64,000 nucleotides of DNA from Saltatorellus ferox (GTDB lineage: Bacteria > Planctomycetota > UBA1135 > GCA-002686595). The stretch lies in assembly GCA_007751475.1 (NCBI GenBank), contig CP036434.1, forward strand, positions 62,001-126,000, in the 5' to 3' direction. The notes under the pieces are model-generated. The model made no database searches, had not been told where the DNA came from, and saw only the letters and a list, made by a program, of their open reading frames with translations. Of this stretch, positions 49,777 to 59,311 are shown in pieces; position 1 is the stretch's first letter, and every line of letters begins with the position of its first letter. A program made the position numbers and the translations under genes.

Positions 49777-51726
49777 ATGCGCGTGAACCAGCTTCGAGAT
49801 CGCCGAGCGCTACTCGCCCTCGTGACGGTGGCGTTCGCCGTCGCGTGCTTCCTGCTGCGAATCGGGCCTGTGGCACGTGACCATGGATCAGCGCTGGCCG
49901 CGGAACCCGTGGCGTCCCAGTTCCTCTCTGTCGAAAGAGCCTCTGAACTCGTTCCCGTGGAACCGGTCGCCGAGGTAGCGGAGCGAATCGTCACGCGGTC
50001 GGAACCAGCTCCTGCGGCCATGCCGGAGCGCTTACGATTCGCCGCCGAGCCGGACGCTGCCGTCAGGCCCTCCGTTGAGCCGCTCACGTGGTTCTCGGGC
50101 GTCGCCGTCGCGGCCGAGACGGGAGTTCCGCTGGAAGGAGTGGAGGTCCGAGGATCGTCGTCACGGCAAAAGAACATCTCGTTCGATGGAAAGCTGCTCG
50201 CGACGACGGACGCCTCGGGCCGGTTTCGAGTGAAGGCACCCGCGGGTGTCGATGCGAGGCCGGTCGCCTTGCTCTCCGAGTTCACGGGGCCTGCTCTCGT
50301 CCAGCTGCACGAGAGGGACCCCGCGACCCCTCAGGTGATCCGCCTGCATCAGTCGGCCAGTCTCTTCGGTTCGGTCGAGGGGCTCGAGGAGCCTGCGCGG
50401 GTTATGGTGACTACACGCGCCTACCAGCTGGCGAAAGATTGGCCCGCGGGGACGATGATCTGGATGTTGGATCCGGAATGGACTTCCGTGGTCCAACCCG
50501 GCGGCCTTTTCGAGCTGCGGGGCCTCCCGCCCCGATGCAGCCTGTCCGTTTCCGTCCGTCCGGCGGGCGATGGTCCATCGATCCTGGTGGTCCCGGAAGC
50601 CATGACCCTGGAACCCGGCGAGGCCCGTGAGCTCCACTTGACCGCCGGGTCAGGAGCGACGATTCTCGGGCGAGTGGTGGACGGTGAGGGGGCTCCGATT
50701 TCGGACATCGACGTGGGGCTCTACGCGTCCCATGTCGCTCACCAGGGGCTCGTGAAGCCCTATTGGACGACGACCTCGACGGCGCGCAGCGCAGCGGACG
50801 GCAGCTTCGAGTTCGCCGACGTCCAGGCGGGGCTCTGGTATCTCGGCGCGGTCGCCAGTAGCACGGTGGCAGAGGAGAGCGATCCCCACGTTCGACTGGC
50901 GCAGACGGTCGAGGTGCCGGAGCGCGGCGACGTGGACGTGACCCTTTGCCTCCAGCGCGGTCTCTACGTCGAGGGGGTCGTCATGAACGGCCAGGTTCCG
51001 GTTCACGAGGCCCGCGTCTTTGCACGCATCGACGCATCCGGAGTCATCACCTCCGCGTCGCCCGCCTACGATGGCACGTTTCGGATTGGACCCTTGCCGC
51101 GCGGAGACGTGATTCTCCGCGTGATGACCTCCGGCTCGAACGCCGGCCCTGCCCTGATCGCGCCCTCGGAAGAGGTCACCGTTCCTGCCGGCACTTCCGG
51201 CGTCGTTCTCCGCGTCAAAGACGGATGCGCGATCACCATGCGGGGCTTCGATGACGAATCGGGCCAGCCTGTGCAGGCGATCTTCACGGTCTCGTCGGAA
51301 GGGTCCATGCGCTCCGGCCGAGAGTACCAGACGGTCACGACCGTCGATGGCCTCGCTCCAGGCCGCTTTGCTGTCCGAGCTTCCACCCAGGACGGGCGAG
51401 CAGGGATCGTTGAGGGAATCACGCTGGGAGCCGGCGAGCACGCCGACGACGTGCGCGTGCGAATCGCACCGGGCGGAACGATTCAGCTGGTCAACGGAGA
51501 GGCTGGCACCTTCCTCATCGCGACACTGCTTCGGAACGACGAATGCCTCGGAACCAACGGTTGGGAGTCCTGGCGAGAGACCAGCTGGTGCGTTCCTGCG
51601 GGCGCGTACCGGGTGGAGCTCGTGCTACTTGAATCGGATGGGGGGAAGAGCCTGGAGGTCCACCGTGAGGAGCGCAGCGTCGTCGTGAGCACCGGTGAAA
51701 CCGTCGAAGTTCACGTTTCGAGGTAG
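49777..51726 (+). CDS. Membrane-anchored protein with carboxypeptidase-regulatory-like beta repeats
   Basis: This 649-residue protein is anchored by an N-terminal helix (about 10-28, LLALVTVAFAVACFLLRIG). A low-complexity linker follows. From about 100 on there are several carboxypeptidase regulatory-like/CnaB-type beta units, recognisable by repeats such as GVAVAAETGVPLEGVEV and SGRFRVKAPAG, then GRVVDGEGAPISDIDVG. These are surface or periplasmic Ig-like domains. No enzyme motif was found. Its outer part resembles in type the outer region of the sigma-factor fusion at the end of the window. The gene starts divergently from the DUF1080 gene. Confidence 0.7.
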   Translation: MRVNQLRDRRALLALVTVAFAVACFLLRIGPVARDHGSALAAEPVASQFLSVERASELVPVEPVAEVAERIVTRSEPAPAAMPERLRFAAEPDAAVRPSVEPLTWFSGVAVAAETGVPLEGVEVRGSSSRQKNISFDGKLLATTDASGRFRVKAPAGVDARPVALLSEFTGPALVQLHERDPATPQVIRLHQSASLFGSVEGLEEPARVMVTTRAYQLAKDWPAGTMIWMLDPEWTSVVQPGGLFELRGLPPRCSLSVSVRPAGDGPSILVVPEAMTLEPGEARELHLTAGSGATILGRVVDGEGAPISDIDVGLYASHVAHQGLVKPYWTTTSTARSAADGSFEFADVQAGLWYLGAVASSTVAEESDPHVRLAQTVEVPERGDVDVTLCLQRGLYVEGVVMNGQVPVHEARVFARIDASGVITSASPAYDGTFRIGPLPRGDVILRVMTSGSNAGPALIAPSEEVTVPAGTSGVVLRVKDGCAITMRGFDDESGQPVQAIFTVSSEGSMRSGREYQTVTTVDGLAPGRFAVRASTQDGRAGIVEGITLGAGEHADDVRVRIAPGGTIQLVNGEAGTFLIATLLRNDECLGTNGWESWRETSWCVPAGAYRVELVLLESDGGKSLEVHREERSVVVSTGETVEVHVSR

Positions 51727-51760
51727 GCATTCAGAAGGCCGGGCCCACCGGACCTGAGCC

Positions 51761-52606
51761 TCAAGACGAACGCAGCCCGCTCACCTTTTCCAGCACCGCC
51801 AGGTCGTCGCCGTGGCTGTGGGTGAAGCCCATCGCGCGCTCTGCCTCTACCGTGGCACGACTTCGATACGCCACGACGTAGGCGCGGCGCCAGCGATCGC
51901 TCGTGTTGCCGCCCGATCCGTGCAGGATGCGTTCGCGGAAGCAGAGCGCATCGCCCCGGCGGATGGGGGCCGGCACGACGTGGTCCTTGGCCTCATCGAT
52001 ATGGGCGACGATCGTGTGCGACGTGTCCCGGTCTCCGTGGAGCGGCACGTGGGGCCGAAGCTCCGGCTCGAGATGACTGCCGGGCACGAAGTTGAGGCAG
52101 CCGTTGTCGTCGCCCGTGTCATCGAGCGCGAGCCAGACCGTGACCGTCTCGGGATCGGGGGTCGCGGGCCAGTACGCCAGGTCCTGGTGCCAGTGGAACA
52201 CGGCGCCGGGGCGGCGCGGAGGCTTCGCGACGAGCTGGTCGTAGTCGAGTTCGGTCGCGCTCGGAAGGAGCGCGCGCGCGACCTCGGCCGCCGCGCGCTC
52301 GTAGGCATTGCCGCGCCACTCTGGGAGATAGCGCCGCGGCAGCATAACGTTGAGCACGTCGAGCCTGTCAACCGCCGTCAAGCGATCGTCGGCCGAGCTA
52401 CCGCCCGTCTGGTACTCCGCCGCCATGTCGCAGAAGTCGCGCCCCTCCACCGGAATCTCGCCGCGCAGGAATCGCATGTACGTGACTTCGAGTTCCGCGA
52501 GCGTTGCCTCGTTCAGGAGACCGGTGACGTGAACGTAGCCATCGCGCTCGAAAGCCTCGCGATCGGCGGGCAGAATGGGGCTGGGTGCCTGCTTGCTGTC
52601 ACTCAT
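51761..52606 (-). CDS. Phytanoyl-CoA dioxygenase (PhyH)-like Fe(II)/2-oxoglutarate oxygenase
   Basis: This 281-residue protein has the PhyH layout: start FERDGYVHVTGLLNEATLAE, iron ligands H140-x-D142 in FHWHQDLAYW, the block DDNGCLNFVPGSH and the distal H229 in RERILHGSGGNTSD. The likely 2-oxoglutarate-binding arginine is R240 or R241 in DRWRRAYV. These enzymes hydroxylate lipids or small metabolites such as ectoine; the substrate is unknown. ATG 52606 was chosen; an upstream in-frame ATG at 52699 would overlap the divergent gene's start. The SGNH gene lies 82 bases away, divergent. Confidence 0.88.
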   Translation of the reverse strand: MSDSKQAPSPILPADREAFERDGYVHVTGLLNEATLAELEVTYMRFLRGEIPVEGRDFCDMAAEYQTGGSSADDRLTAVDRLDVLNVMLPRRYLPEWRGNAYERAAAEVARALLPSATELDYDQLVAKPPRRPGAVFHWHQDLAYWPATPDPETVTVWLALDDTGDDNGCLNFVPGSHLEPELRPHVPLHGDRDTSHTIVAHIDEAKDHVVPAPIRRGDALCFRERILHGSGGNTSDRWRRAYVVAYRSRATVEAERAMGFTHSHGDDLAVLEKVSGLRSS

Positions 52607-52688
52607 GGGTATCCGTTTCTCCGGGCTTCCTGAACTCTTCGAATCGCCTGCTCTCTCGGACTCGTTCGAGTCTCCAACGCTATCGCGC

Positions 52689-53831
52689 ATGCGCTGCATT
52701 CCGCCTCCCTACATCTTCCTGTTGACCCCACCCACGTGGGTGATCGAATGGGCCATTCTGGGCTGGAGCCTTCTCGCCGTCGGCGTGCCCCTGCTGTGGT
52801 TCGGCTGGTCGAGGCGCCGGAGCGCCGCGGGTAAGATTCTGATGAACCTCGGATTCCTGCTCGCCTTCGCCGGTGCCGTCGAAGTCGGGTACTGGGCCAC
52901 ACGCCCTTCTGAACTGGAGCGTCGGCCGCCTAGCTATCAGGCCTACATCGTCGACGATCCCGATCTCGGCTATACGGCGCTGGCAGGTGCCCGAGCCAGC
53001 GTCGAGCTCTGGGACGGCTCGACTCAGGTTTACGGCACGGAGTACGTTTTCGACGAGTTCGGCACGCGGCGAGTTCCTGCAGTGGACGGCGCGTCGCCAA
53101 CGGGCAGCCTGCTCTGCTTCGGAGGATCCTTCATGATGGGCGAAGGGCTGGCGGAGGACGAGACTCTCCCAGCGCGCCTTCAGGCGGAACTCGGGGGCCG
53201 CTTGCGCGTCATCAACTTCGGGCTGCACGGCCAGGGGGCGCATCAGATGCTGGCTCGATGTCGATCGGGTCGCATCGAGGCGATGCCCATCCCGCCGCCG
53301 AAGGCGGCGCTCTACTGGGCGATTCCCGATCACATCGTGCGAGCGGCCGGTCTGAGGTCATGGGACAAGGCAGGGCCCCTCTACGAATCAGATCATGGGG
53401 GGCGAGTGAAGGAGGTCGGGACCTTCGCTGACCTTCCGGGCCACCCCTTGCCTGCGCCCGGAACCACGGGTCTGGCGTCGATCTCCTGGATTCGAAGGCG
53501 AACCATGAGAACGCAACCGAAGACGACCTCGATGGACCTCGAGCGCTGGGCTGGCATCGTCGCGACCGCTCAGGACGAAGTACACGAGCGCTTTCCTGGC
53601 TGCAGCTTCCATGTCCTCCTGGACGACCCCCAGGCCAGGCTTGCGGACACCATGCAGGACGCTCTCCGGAAGCGCGGCATCGAAGCTCTGCGCGTCTCTC
53701 AATTCCTTGACGGCTATCGCGGTGATCCGAAACCGTGGAGGATGCATGCCAAGGACGTTCATCCGACGGCGAAGGCGACCGAGATCCTTGCCGCGGGCCT
53801 GGTGCCCCGAATCAAAAGTTCGTCGCATTAG
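52689..53831 (+). CDS. Membrane-anchored SGNH/GDSL-like hydrolase
   Basis: This 380-residue protein begins with two hydrophobic segments (about 18-38 and 50-70). The outer domain is SGNH-like: the block I serine is S147 in LLCFGGSFMMGEG, the glycine block is INFGLHGQGAHQM, and the Asp-His pair is DVHPTAKATEIL near the C-terminus. Asn of block III is less clear. Such proteins act as esterases or acetyltransferase-type enzymes on polysaccharides, for example AlgX/AlgJ-like proteins; this is only a structural analogy. Start ATG 52689 was chosen over one at 52575 that would overlap the divergent PhyH gene. Confidence 0.72.
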   Translation: MRCIPPPYIFLLTPPTWVIEWAILGWSLLAVGVPLLWFGWSRRRSAAGKILMNLGFLLAFAGAVEVGYWATRPSELERRPPSYQAYIVDDPDLGYTALAGARASVELWDGSTQVYGTEYVFDEFGTRRVPAVDGASPTGSLLCFGGSFMMGEGLAEDETLPARLQAELGGRLRVINFGLHGQGAHQMLARCRSGRIEAMPIPPPKAALYWAIPDHIVRAAGLRSWDKAGPLYESDHGGRVKEVGTFADLPGHPLPAPGTTGLASISWIRRRTMRTQPKTTSMDLERWAGIVATAQDEVHERFPGCSFHVLLDDPQARLADTMQDALRKRGIEALRVSQFLDGYRGDPKPWRMHAKDVHPTAKATEILAAGLVPRIKSSSH

Positions 53832-53930
53832 TTTCGCCTGTTTTGCTCCGTAGCTGCGTTGCCGGACCTTGGACGGAACGACTGGGGACGCTCATCTTTC
53901 CGTCGGATCGATGACGCGGATGCGCCAGAA

Positions 53931-53951
53931 CCTGAGCCGTTCTTGCTCAGG
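53931..53951. terminator. Hairpin between convergent SGNH and HEAT-repeat genes
   Basis: CCTGAGC (53931-53937) pairs perfectly with GCTCAGG (53945-53951) around a 7-base loop. On the plus strand the stem is followed by CTCTCAATTT, a weak T-rich tail. It lies in the 123-base gap between two convergent genes. Confidence 0.55.
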
Positions 53952-53954
53952 CTC

Positions 53955-56012
53955 TCAATTTAGATCGAGCAGGCCGCGGCCGTTCCCGGTGAGCGTTTCC
54001 GTCACGGCGAAGTAGGGATTCGCGTGGGCCACGGGCGTTCGCCAGGGTAGCGGCGACTCCTCGCAAAGGAGCCCCAGTCCCACGATGGCGAACGCGCGGG
54101 CCGCCGTGGGCTGGCTCTCGTCGTCGAGGAGTTCCAGGAGCGGCGTGGCCGCGCGCGCGTCGCCCACGCGGCCGAGGGCGGCCGCCGCGGCGCCGCGGCC
54201 CGAGGCGCTGCGCGCCTTCTTCAGCGTGTCGATCAGCGTGGGCACGACGGTCGGGTCCTGGATCAGCACGAGCGCGACGGAGGCGCTCCAGAGAAGCTCC
54301 GGCTGGAACCGCGACGTCTCCATCAGCTGATGAAGGTCCTCGCGCGCGGGCTCATGGTCGAGGAGCCCGAGCGCGATGGCGAGCTGGCCGCGGGCGAGAG
54401 GATCCTTCGTCCGTCGAAAAGCGCCATGGATCTGGTCGCCCGCTCGGCTCCGGCTCTCCTCGTCACTCCCTTCGTGGGCCAGCGCGCAGGCGATGCCGTA
54501 GGCGCCGATGAACGCGGCGCTTCGCTCGTTTCGGACGCGATCACGCAGCGTCAACGCCGCGACCGGATGGTTCGACTGTCCCGCGCGCTGGAGATGCCAG
54601 TTCTGGATGCCGAGGGCGAGTGAGAACCACGGCAGCGAATCCGCCCGGCCGCGGGCGAGCCGCTGCAGGAGAGCGCGGCGGCCCGTCTCGAGCCCGGCCC
54701 AGCGGTCGCCCTTGGCCGCATCCACGGTTCCATCGTCGGCGGCGGCTTCGGTGGGCAACGGGTCCGATCCCTCCCGCGACGTGGCCAGCGCCAGCGCGAT
54801 GCCAGCGAAGTGCTGCTCCAGAACGTTTCCGGTCTTGAGCGCCTCCATGAGGGTCCGCATACCCTCCCGATCGAGGGAGCTGCTCCCCGCCGTGAGCACT
54901 TCCCCAAGACCGATCCAGGCGGCGGTTCGAAGGTGAACCGAGCTGTCACCGGACGTCGCGACACCCAGCAGCGTCCGAATCACCCGCTCCCGAACGTGCG
55001 GCGGCGCATCGCTGCCTAGTCGGCCGAGCGCGGTGATTCCGTGCACGCGCGCGAGCCGCGGGAGCAGGTCCCCGCGACCGCGACTGCGTTCCGGATCGAG
55101 TCGTTCCACGAGCCAGCGCACCTGCGCCTCGCGCGCGACGACGTCGTGCGCATGCGTCGAGGCTCTCGTGGCCCTGTCCGGAACGGTCAGCTTGTCGGGA
55201 ACCGGGCACAGTCCGATGGCGAGTGCGGCCGCGGTCGGGATTTCATTCGAACGATGATCGGCAGCCATCGCTTCCATGAGCGCGGCGGCGATCCGCTGTC
55301 GCAGCGCAGGTTCGTCGCGCTCGTGAGCCATCAGCCCGAGACCGAACGCTGCGAAGGCACTCGTGCGCACCGGCACGACCGTTTTGCCGACGAGCCGGCC
55401 GCCTTCCTCGCTCGACGCGAGAAGGTCCAGGAGCGGCTGGAGCGCGGCGTCTTCGCCGAGGATTCCGAGGCTGAGCGCCGCGGTCTCCGAGATCTCCTGG
55501 GACTTCGCGCTGAGCTTCTCCTTGATCGCCACGCCGACCCGAATCGCCAGATCGCGGCGCTCGCCGCTTCCGATGCGCGCGACCGCGATGAGGGCGGCCG
55601 ACACCATGCTGTCGTCCCGCTCCGTCTCCAGAACTTCCAGCAGCCGCGGGAGAATGTCGCCTTCGACCCTCGAGCGCGGCGGCATCAGCGATTGTCGTGG
55701 GGCCCGCGTCGACTTGCCTCCGGAGAGGGGTCCATCGAGTTCGAGGTCGTGGAGGCCGAGGTAGCGGTCGCGCTCGAAGTTCCACCAGCGTGTCCAGTCG
55801 AGTTCCCCCGTGTCGGGCGCCGCGCCGCCGCCCAGGGAGACGCCTGGGGCCGCGGGCGGGCCAGGGACCGTGGCGCCGGGGCTTCCGGGACCCGCTGCGG
55901 GAGGGCTCATCCCCGGCGGAGGAGGCGAGGCTGGCCCAGGACTTGACGGCGGCCCTGGATAGGCACCGCCATGAAGGAGCGAGAACGCGGCGAGGGCGAT
56001 GGAAGTCAGCAT
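53955..56012 (-). CDS. Exported HEAT-repeat protein
   Basis: This 685-residue protein starts with a short signal-like segment (MLTSIALAAFSLLHGGAYPG) and a Pro/Gly-rich linker (about 20-65). From about 110 to the end are HEAT-like helical repeats, visible as AALIAVARIGSG, ALSLGILGEDAALQPLLDLL, VHGITALGRLGSDAP and AAAALGRVGDARAATPLLELL. The whole is a solenoid likely to bind other proteins. No enzyme domain was seen. It is preceded by a divergent-looking 88-base gap to the next minus-strand gene, so both could be in one transcript. Function unknown. Confidence 0.8.
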   Translation of the reverse strand: MLTSIALAAFSLLHGGAYPGPPSSPGPASPPPPGMSPPAAGPGSPGATVPGPPAAPGVSLGGGAAPDTGELDWTRWWNFERDRYLGLHDLELDGPLSGGKSTRAPRQSLMPPRSRVEGDILPRLLEVLETERDDSMVSAALIAVARIGSGERRDLAIRVGVAIKEKLSAKSQEISETAALSLGILGEDAALQPLLDLLASSEEGGRLVGKTVVPVRTSAFAAFGLGLMAHERDEPALRQRIAAALMEAMAADHRSNEIPTAAALAIGLCPVPDKLTVPDRATRASTHAHDVVAREAQVRWLVERLDPERSRGRGDLLPRLARVHGITALGRLGSDAPPHVRERVIRTLLGVATSGDSSVHLRTAAWIGLGEVLTAGSSSLDREGMRTLMEALKTGNVLEQHFAGIALALATSREGSDPLPTEAAADDGTVDAAKGDRWAGLETGRRALLQRLARGRADSLPWFSLALGIQNWHLQRAGQSNHPVAALTLRDRVRNERSAAFIGAYGIACALAHEGSDEESRSRAGDQIHGAFRRTKDPLARGQLAIALGLLDHEPAREDLHQLMETSRFQPELLWSASVALVLIQDPTVVPTLIDTLKKARSASGRGAAAAALGRVGDARAATPLLELLDDESQPTAARAFAIVGLGLLCEESPLPWRTPVAHANPYFAVTETLTGNGRGLLDLN

Positions 56013-56100
56013 GGTCGTCGGGAACTACCCCGGTGCGACCCGAGTGTATCGATCCATTCTCGATCGATTCGCCCTCCTTGGAAAAGGGCAGACTCCTAGC

Positions 56101-57213
56101 TCATTGAATCGTGACCGCGACGCCGTTCGTGAAGTTCGACGTGGGGCCGCTCGGGCTGCTATCGCGATACCAGGCCTGGAAGTTCCTGGTATCGCCCACG
56201 CCGAGCGAGATGAAGCCGGTCGGGGTCGGCACGCTGGTCAGGTCGATCGGTAGCTGAATCTCGCCCATGGCGCCGGAGTTCTGGATCTGGCCGGGGCCGA
56301 CGTAGCGACCGATCGCGCCGCTCAGGCACAGGTTGCCCGCACTTCCGGCCGGGTTCATCACGAAGCCCTGGGCGGAGCTGTTGATGAAGAAGCCGAACGA
56401 GAAGTTCGGGAGCGAGGTGGCGCTCAGGGTCATCTGGTTGACGGCGAGCACATCGCTGCCGAGCGCCCGGATCTCGCCGCTCAGACCCGCCGAGTTGACG
56501 GCCGCCGTGCCGCAGAACTGGATGCCGACGCTTCCACCGCTATCGAGCACGAAGTTGTCGAGGCTCAGGACGTGGCTTCCGAACCAGCCAGCGCCACCCC
56601 ACGGGCGATTCATGGCGATGCCGACGTACGAGACGTCGCGGATCACGGAATCCCAGAGATCGTCGTCGCTGAACGTGCTCCACGGGCTGCTGGGCAGCGC
56701 CGCCGCGGACCAGCCTGCGGGCAGAGTGGCCTCGTTGGAGGGGATGGGCGTACTGATCGTCGCCCACGGCACGAAGCCGAACTGGAAGTTGTCGCCCGTG
56801 TGGACGAAGACCCAGGCGTCATCCGCGAAGCTGTTGGGCGTGCCGCCGTCGTTGGCGAGGACGAGGAAGGGCAGCGTGCCGAAGTTGGCCGAACCCGACT
56901 CGACCTGGCGATCGAAGCGGAAGCCGCCCACGCCGAGAGCGCGGAAGTTGCCTCGGTAGGGCTGGGTCGCAGAGGCCGGAACGATCATCGCGGCCGGAAG
57001 GTTCGACGCCGCGTTGGAGACCATGATCTCCAGTCTTCCGCCCGGATTGCCGCCGGTAGCACTGTGCGTGCCGGACGCCGTGAACTCGAGGCCCCAGTCG
57101 TTCGGGTTGCCGATCTCGAAGTCGTCGGCGCCCACCTGGGCCTGGGCGGTCGAGGCTGCTCCGAGGAGCGTGAAGAGGGCGAGGAGGCGGAATGGAGGGC
57201 GAGTCGAGCGCAT
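56101..57213 (-). CDS. Secreted protein with a C-terminal beta domain seen in planctomycete surface proteins
   Basis: The 370-residue protein has a clear signal peptide (LLALFTLLGAASTAQAQ). Residues about 27-250 form a beta-sandwich-like region (DDFEIGNPNDWGLEF, LDNFVLDSGG). The last 120 residues, from FCGTAAVNSAGLSGEI through YVGPGQIQ to WYRDSSPSGPTSNFTNGVAVTIQ, look like a compact beta domain with two cysteines. I believe this C-terminal type recurs in secreted proteins of the high-GC planctomycetes, but cannot check it. Start ATG 57213 puts the signal first; an ATG at 57258 would add 15 residues. Function unknown. Confidence 0.65.
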   Translation of the reverse strand: MRSTRPPFRLLALFTLLGAASTAQAQVGADDFEIGNPNDWGLEFTASGTHSATGGNPGGRLEIMVSNAASNLPAAMIVPASATQPYRGNFRALGVGGFRFDRQVESGSANFGTLPFLVLANDGGTPNSFADDAWVFVHTGDNFQFGFVPWATISTPIPSNEATLPAGWSAAALPSSPWSTFSDDDLWDSVIRDVSYVGIAMNRPWGGAGWFGSHVLSLDNFVLDSGGSVGIQFCGTAAVNSAGLSGEIRALGSDVLAVNQMTLSATSLPNFSFGFFINSSAQGFVMNPAGSAGNLCLSGAIGRYVGPGQIQNSGAMGEIQLPIDLTSVPTPTGFISLGVGDTRNFQAWYRDSSPSGPTSNFTNGVAVTIQ

Positions 57214-57329
57214 GGATCGGATGGGTGATGCCTGGTTCGGAGAACGGAACTCCTCCATTGCACCATCCAGCCCATGGCCAAGGTGTAAGTTTCCTGGAAA
57301 CTAACCCAGTAGAATTCCGTCGGGCGATC

Positions 57330-57914
57330 TCAGATCGCTGCCGGCGCGTCTCGCCCTTCCAATGCCTTCGCCGCGTAGCTCGCCAGCGCTTCCACGACGA
57401 TCTTCCGGGCGGCCTCCCGGTCACCCCACCCACGGCTCGCCGTGTCGCCGCCTTCGAGCTCCTTGTAGGTCATGAAGAAGTGCTCGACGTGCCGCTTGAA
57501 GTGCGCCGGCATGTCCCCGATGTCCGTGATCTCCGCGAAGTGCGGGTCGCGGTTCGGCACGGCGATGATCTTCTCGTCCCCGTCGCCGCCGTCGACCATG
57601 AAAAAGACGCCGATCACCCGTGCGTCGATCAAGCAGCCAGGGAACGTGGGCTCGTTGACCGCGATCAGCACGTCGAGTGGATCCCCGTCCTCCGACAGCG
57701 TCCCGGGGATGAAGCCGTAATCGCCGGGATAGACGTTGGACGTCGAGAGATTGCGGTCGAGGCGGATCAGGCCGGTCTCCTCGTCCATCTCGTACTTGTT
57801 GCACGAGCCCTTGGGGATCTCGACGAGCGTCCGGACGACCCGTGGACTGTCGGGGCCAGCGCCGAGGCGTGAGAGTCGGGCGTAGAGGGTCAGGTCGCGT
57901 CGTTCTTGGCTCAT
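57330..57914 (-). CDS. ppa: Soluble inorganic pyrophosphatase (family I)
   Basis: The 194-residue protein is a typical family I pyrophosphatase. The signature Asp cluster is EDGDPLDVLIAV, preceded by YPGDYGFIPGTL and the lysine/tyrosine active-site region VEIPKGSCNKYEMDEETG. It hydrolyses pyrophosphate to phosphate in the cytoplasm and pulls biosynthetic reactions forward. The ATG at 57914 is favoured; an in-frame ATG at 57947 would add 11 residues. It is slightly longer than the E. coli enzyme (176) because of a C-terminal extension. Confidence 0.93.
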   Translation of the reverse strand: MSQERRDLTLYARLSRLGAGPDSPRVVRTLVEIPKGSCNKYEMDEETGLIRLDRNLSTSNVYPGDYGFIPGTLSEDGDPLDVLIAVNEPTFPGCLIDARVIGVFFMVDGGDGDEKIIAVPNRDPHFAEITDIGDMPAHFKRHVEHFFMTYKELEGGDTASRGWGDREAARKIVVEALASYAAKALEGRDAPAAI

Positions 57915-58016
57915 CGGTTGATCCTCGCAGGCATGCAGAGGTTCCATCGACGAACCAGACGAAGTTTTTGAGGATGGGACGGAGATTCTCCGGCCTTTTG
58001 TCCCTTCTCCCGGAGG

Positions 58017-59285
58017 TCACCGTGCCGCCGCTGCGATCTCGGCGGTCTGGCGATCGATGCGGGCCGCGAGGCGGCCGACGGTCAGACCCTGGACCACGAT
58101 CGAGAACACCACGACGACGTAGGTGGCCGTGAGGAAGATATCGGCGGTCTCGCCCAGGCCCTCCCTCAGGATCAGCGCGAGCGCGATCGAGATACCGCCG
58201 CGGAGGCCGCCCCAGGTCAGAATGCGCACGGTGCCCGGGTCGAACGTGCGACCTGCTGAGAGCAGCTTGACCGTGCCTCCTACCGCCACGAAGCGCACGA
58301 GGAGCGTCATCGGAATGGCGACGAGGCCGAACAGGAACGGCTCGTGGCTCCAGGGAATGACCAGCACTTCGAGGCCGATCAGGACGAACAGAAGGACGTT
58401 GAGCAGCTCGTCGCAGAGCTCCCAGAAGTCATCGAGTCGCTGGACCGTCAGGCTCGACATCGCGCTCCGTCGGCCCTGGTTGCCGATCAGGAGGCCCGCC
58501 ACGACGACCGCTAGCGGACCGGACGAATGCAGAGCGCCCGCGAGGCTATAGACGCCCACGCAGAGCGCGAGGGACAGCAGCACCTCCACGAGGTAGTCGT
58601 CGATCTGGCGCATGAGCCAGTACGTGAACGTGCCGAAGACCGCGCCGAGCACGAGCGCACCGAGCACTTCTTTGACGAAGAGCAGCGCGATCGCGCCGGG
58701 CGCGGTCGCGTGGTCCGCCGTGGCAAAGCCGAGCAGCGCGACGAAGACGACGACGCCCACGCCGTCGTTGAAGAGCGACTCCCCGGTGACCTTCGTCTCG
58801 AGGGACTTCTTGACGCCCGCCGATTTCAGGATGCCGAGGACGGCGATCGGGTCGGTCGGCGCGATGAGCGCGCCGAAGAGAAGGCACGGCAGCCAGTCGA
58901 CCGGGTGGCCGATGCTGTCGAGGAAAAGCTTGGACAGGGCGCCGACGGCGGCCGTCGAGATCACGACCCCGACGGTCGCGAGCGCGGCGATGATCCACTT
59001 CTGGCCCGCGAGGTCCTCCAGCTTGACGTGCAGCGCGCCCGCGAAGAGCAGGAACGCGAGCATCACGTCGAGCAGAGCGTCGCTGAAGTTGACCTCCTCC
59101 AAGAGCTGGCGGACCTGCTCGATGAAGCCCGGCGACACGACACCGATCCCCACCATGCCGAGCGAGGCAAAGAGCGCCATCGCCATCACGCCGATGGTGG
59201 ACGGCAGGCCGAAGAAACGTCGGTTGACGAACGCGAGCAGGGCCGCGACCGTGAGGAGGATCGCGGTGAGGGCGAAGGGGTCCAT
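58017..59285 (-). CDS. Na+/H+ antiporter of the CPA1 family
   Basis: This 422-residue membrane protein has about twelve hydrophobic segments. CPA1 hallmarks are the ion-binding APTDPIAVLG, GESLFNDGVGVVVFVALLG and the conserved arginine-containing WGGLRGGISIALAL. It exchanges cytoplasmic Na+ (or K+) for H+ across the inner membrane, helping salt and pH balance. No long cytoplasmic regulatory tail is present. The gene sits between pyrophosphatase and formate-tetrahydrofolate ligase on the same strand; the 102-base and 26-base gaps do not show whether they share a transcript. Confidence 0.92.
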   Translation of the reverse strand: MDPFALTAILLTVAALLAFVNRRFFGLPSTIGVMAMALFASLGMVGIGVVSPGFIEQVRQLLEEVNFSDALLDVMLAFLLFAGALHVKLEDLAGQKWIIAALATVGVVISTAAVGALSKLFLDSIGHPVDWLPCLLFGALIAPTDPIAVLGILKSAGVKKSLETKVTGESLFNDGVGVVVFVALLGFATADHATAPGAIALLFVKEVLGALVLGAVFGTFTYWLMRQIDDYLVEVLLSLALCVGVYSLAGALHSSGPLAVVVAGLLIGNQGRRSAMSSLTVQRLDDFWELCDELLNVLLFVLIGLEVLVIPWSHEPFLFGLVAIPMTLLVRFVAVGGTVKLLSAGRTFDPGTVRILTWGGLRGGISIALALILREGLGETADIFLTATYVVVVFSIVVQGLTVGRLAARIDRQTAEIAAAAR

Positions 59286-59311
59286 GGGCTATTGGCTGGT
59301 GGCTGCTTGGC

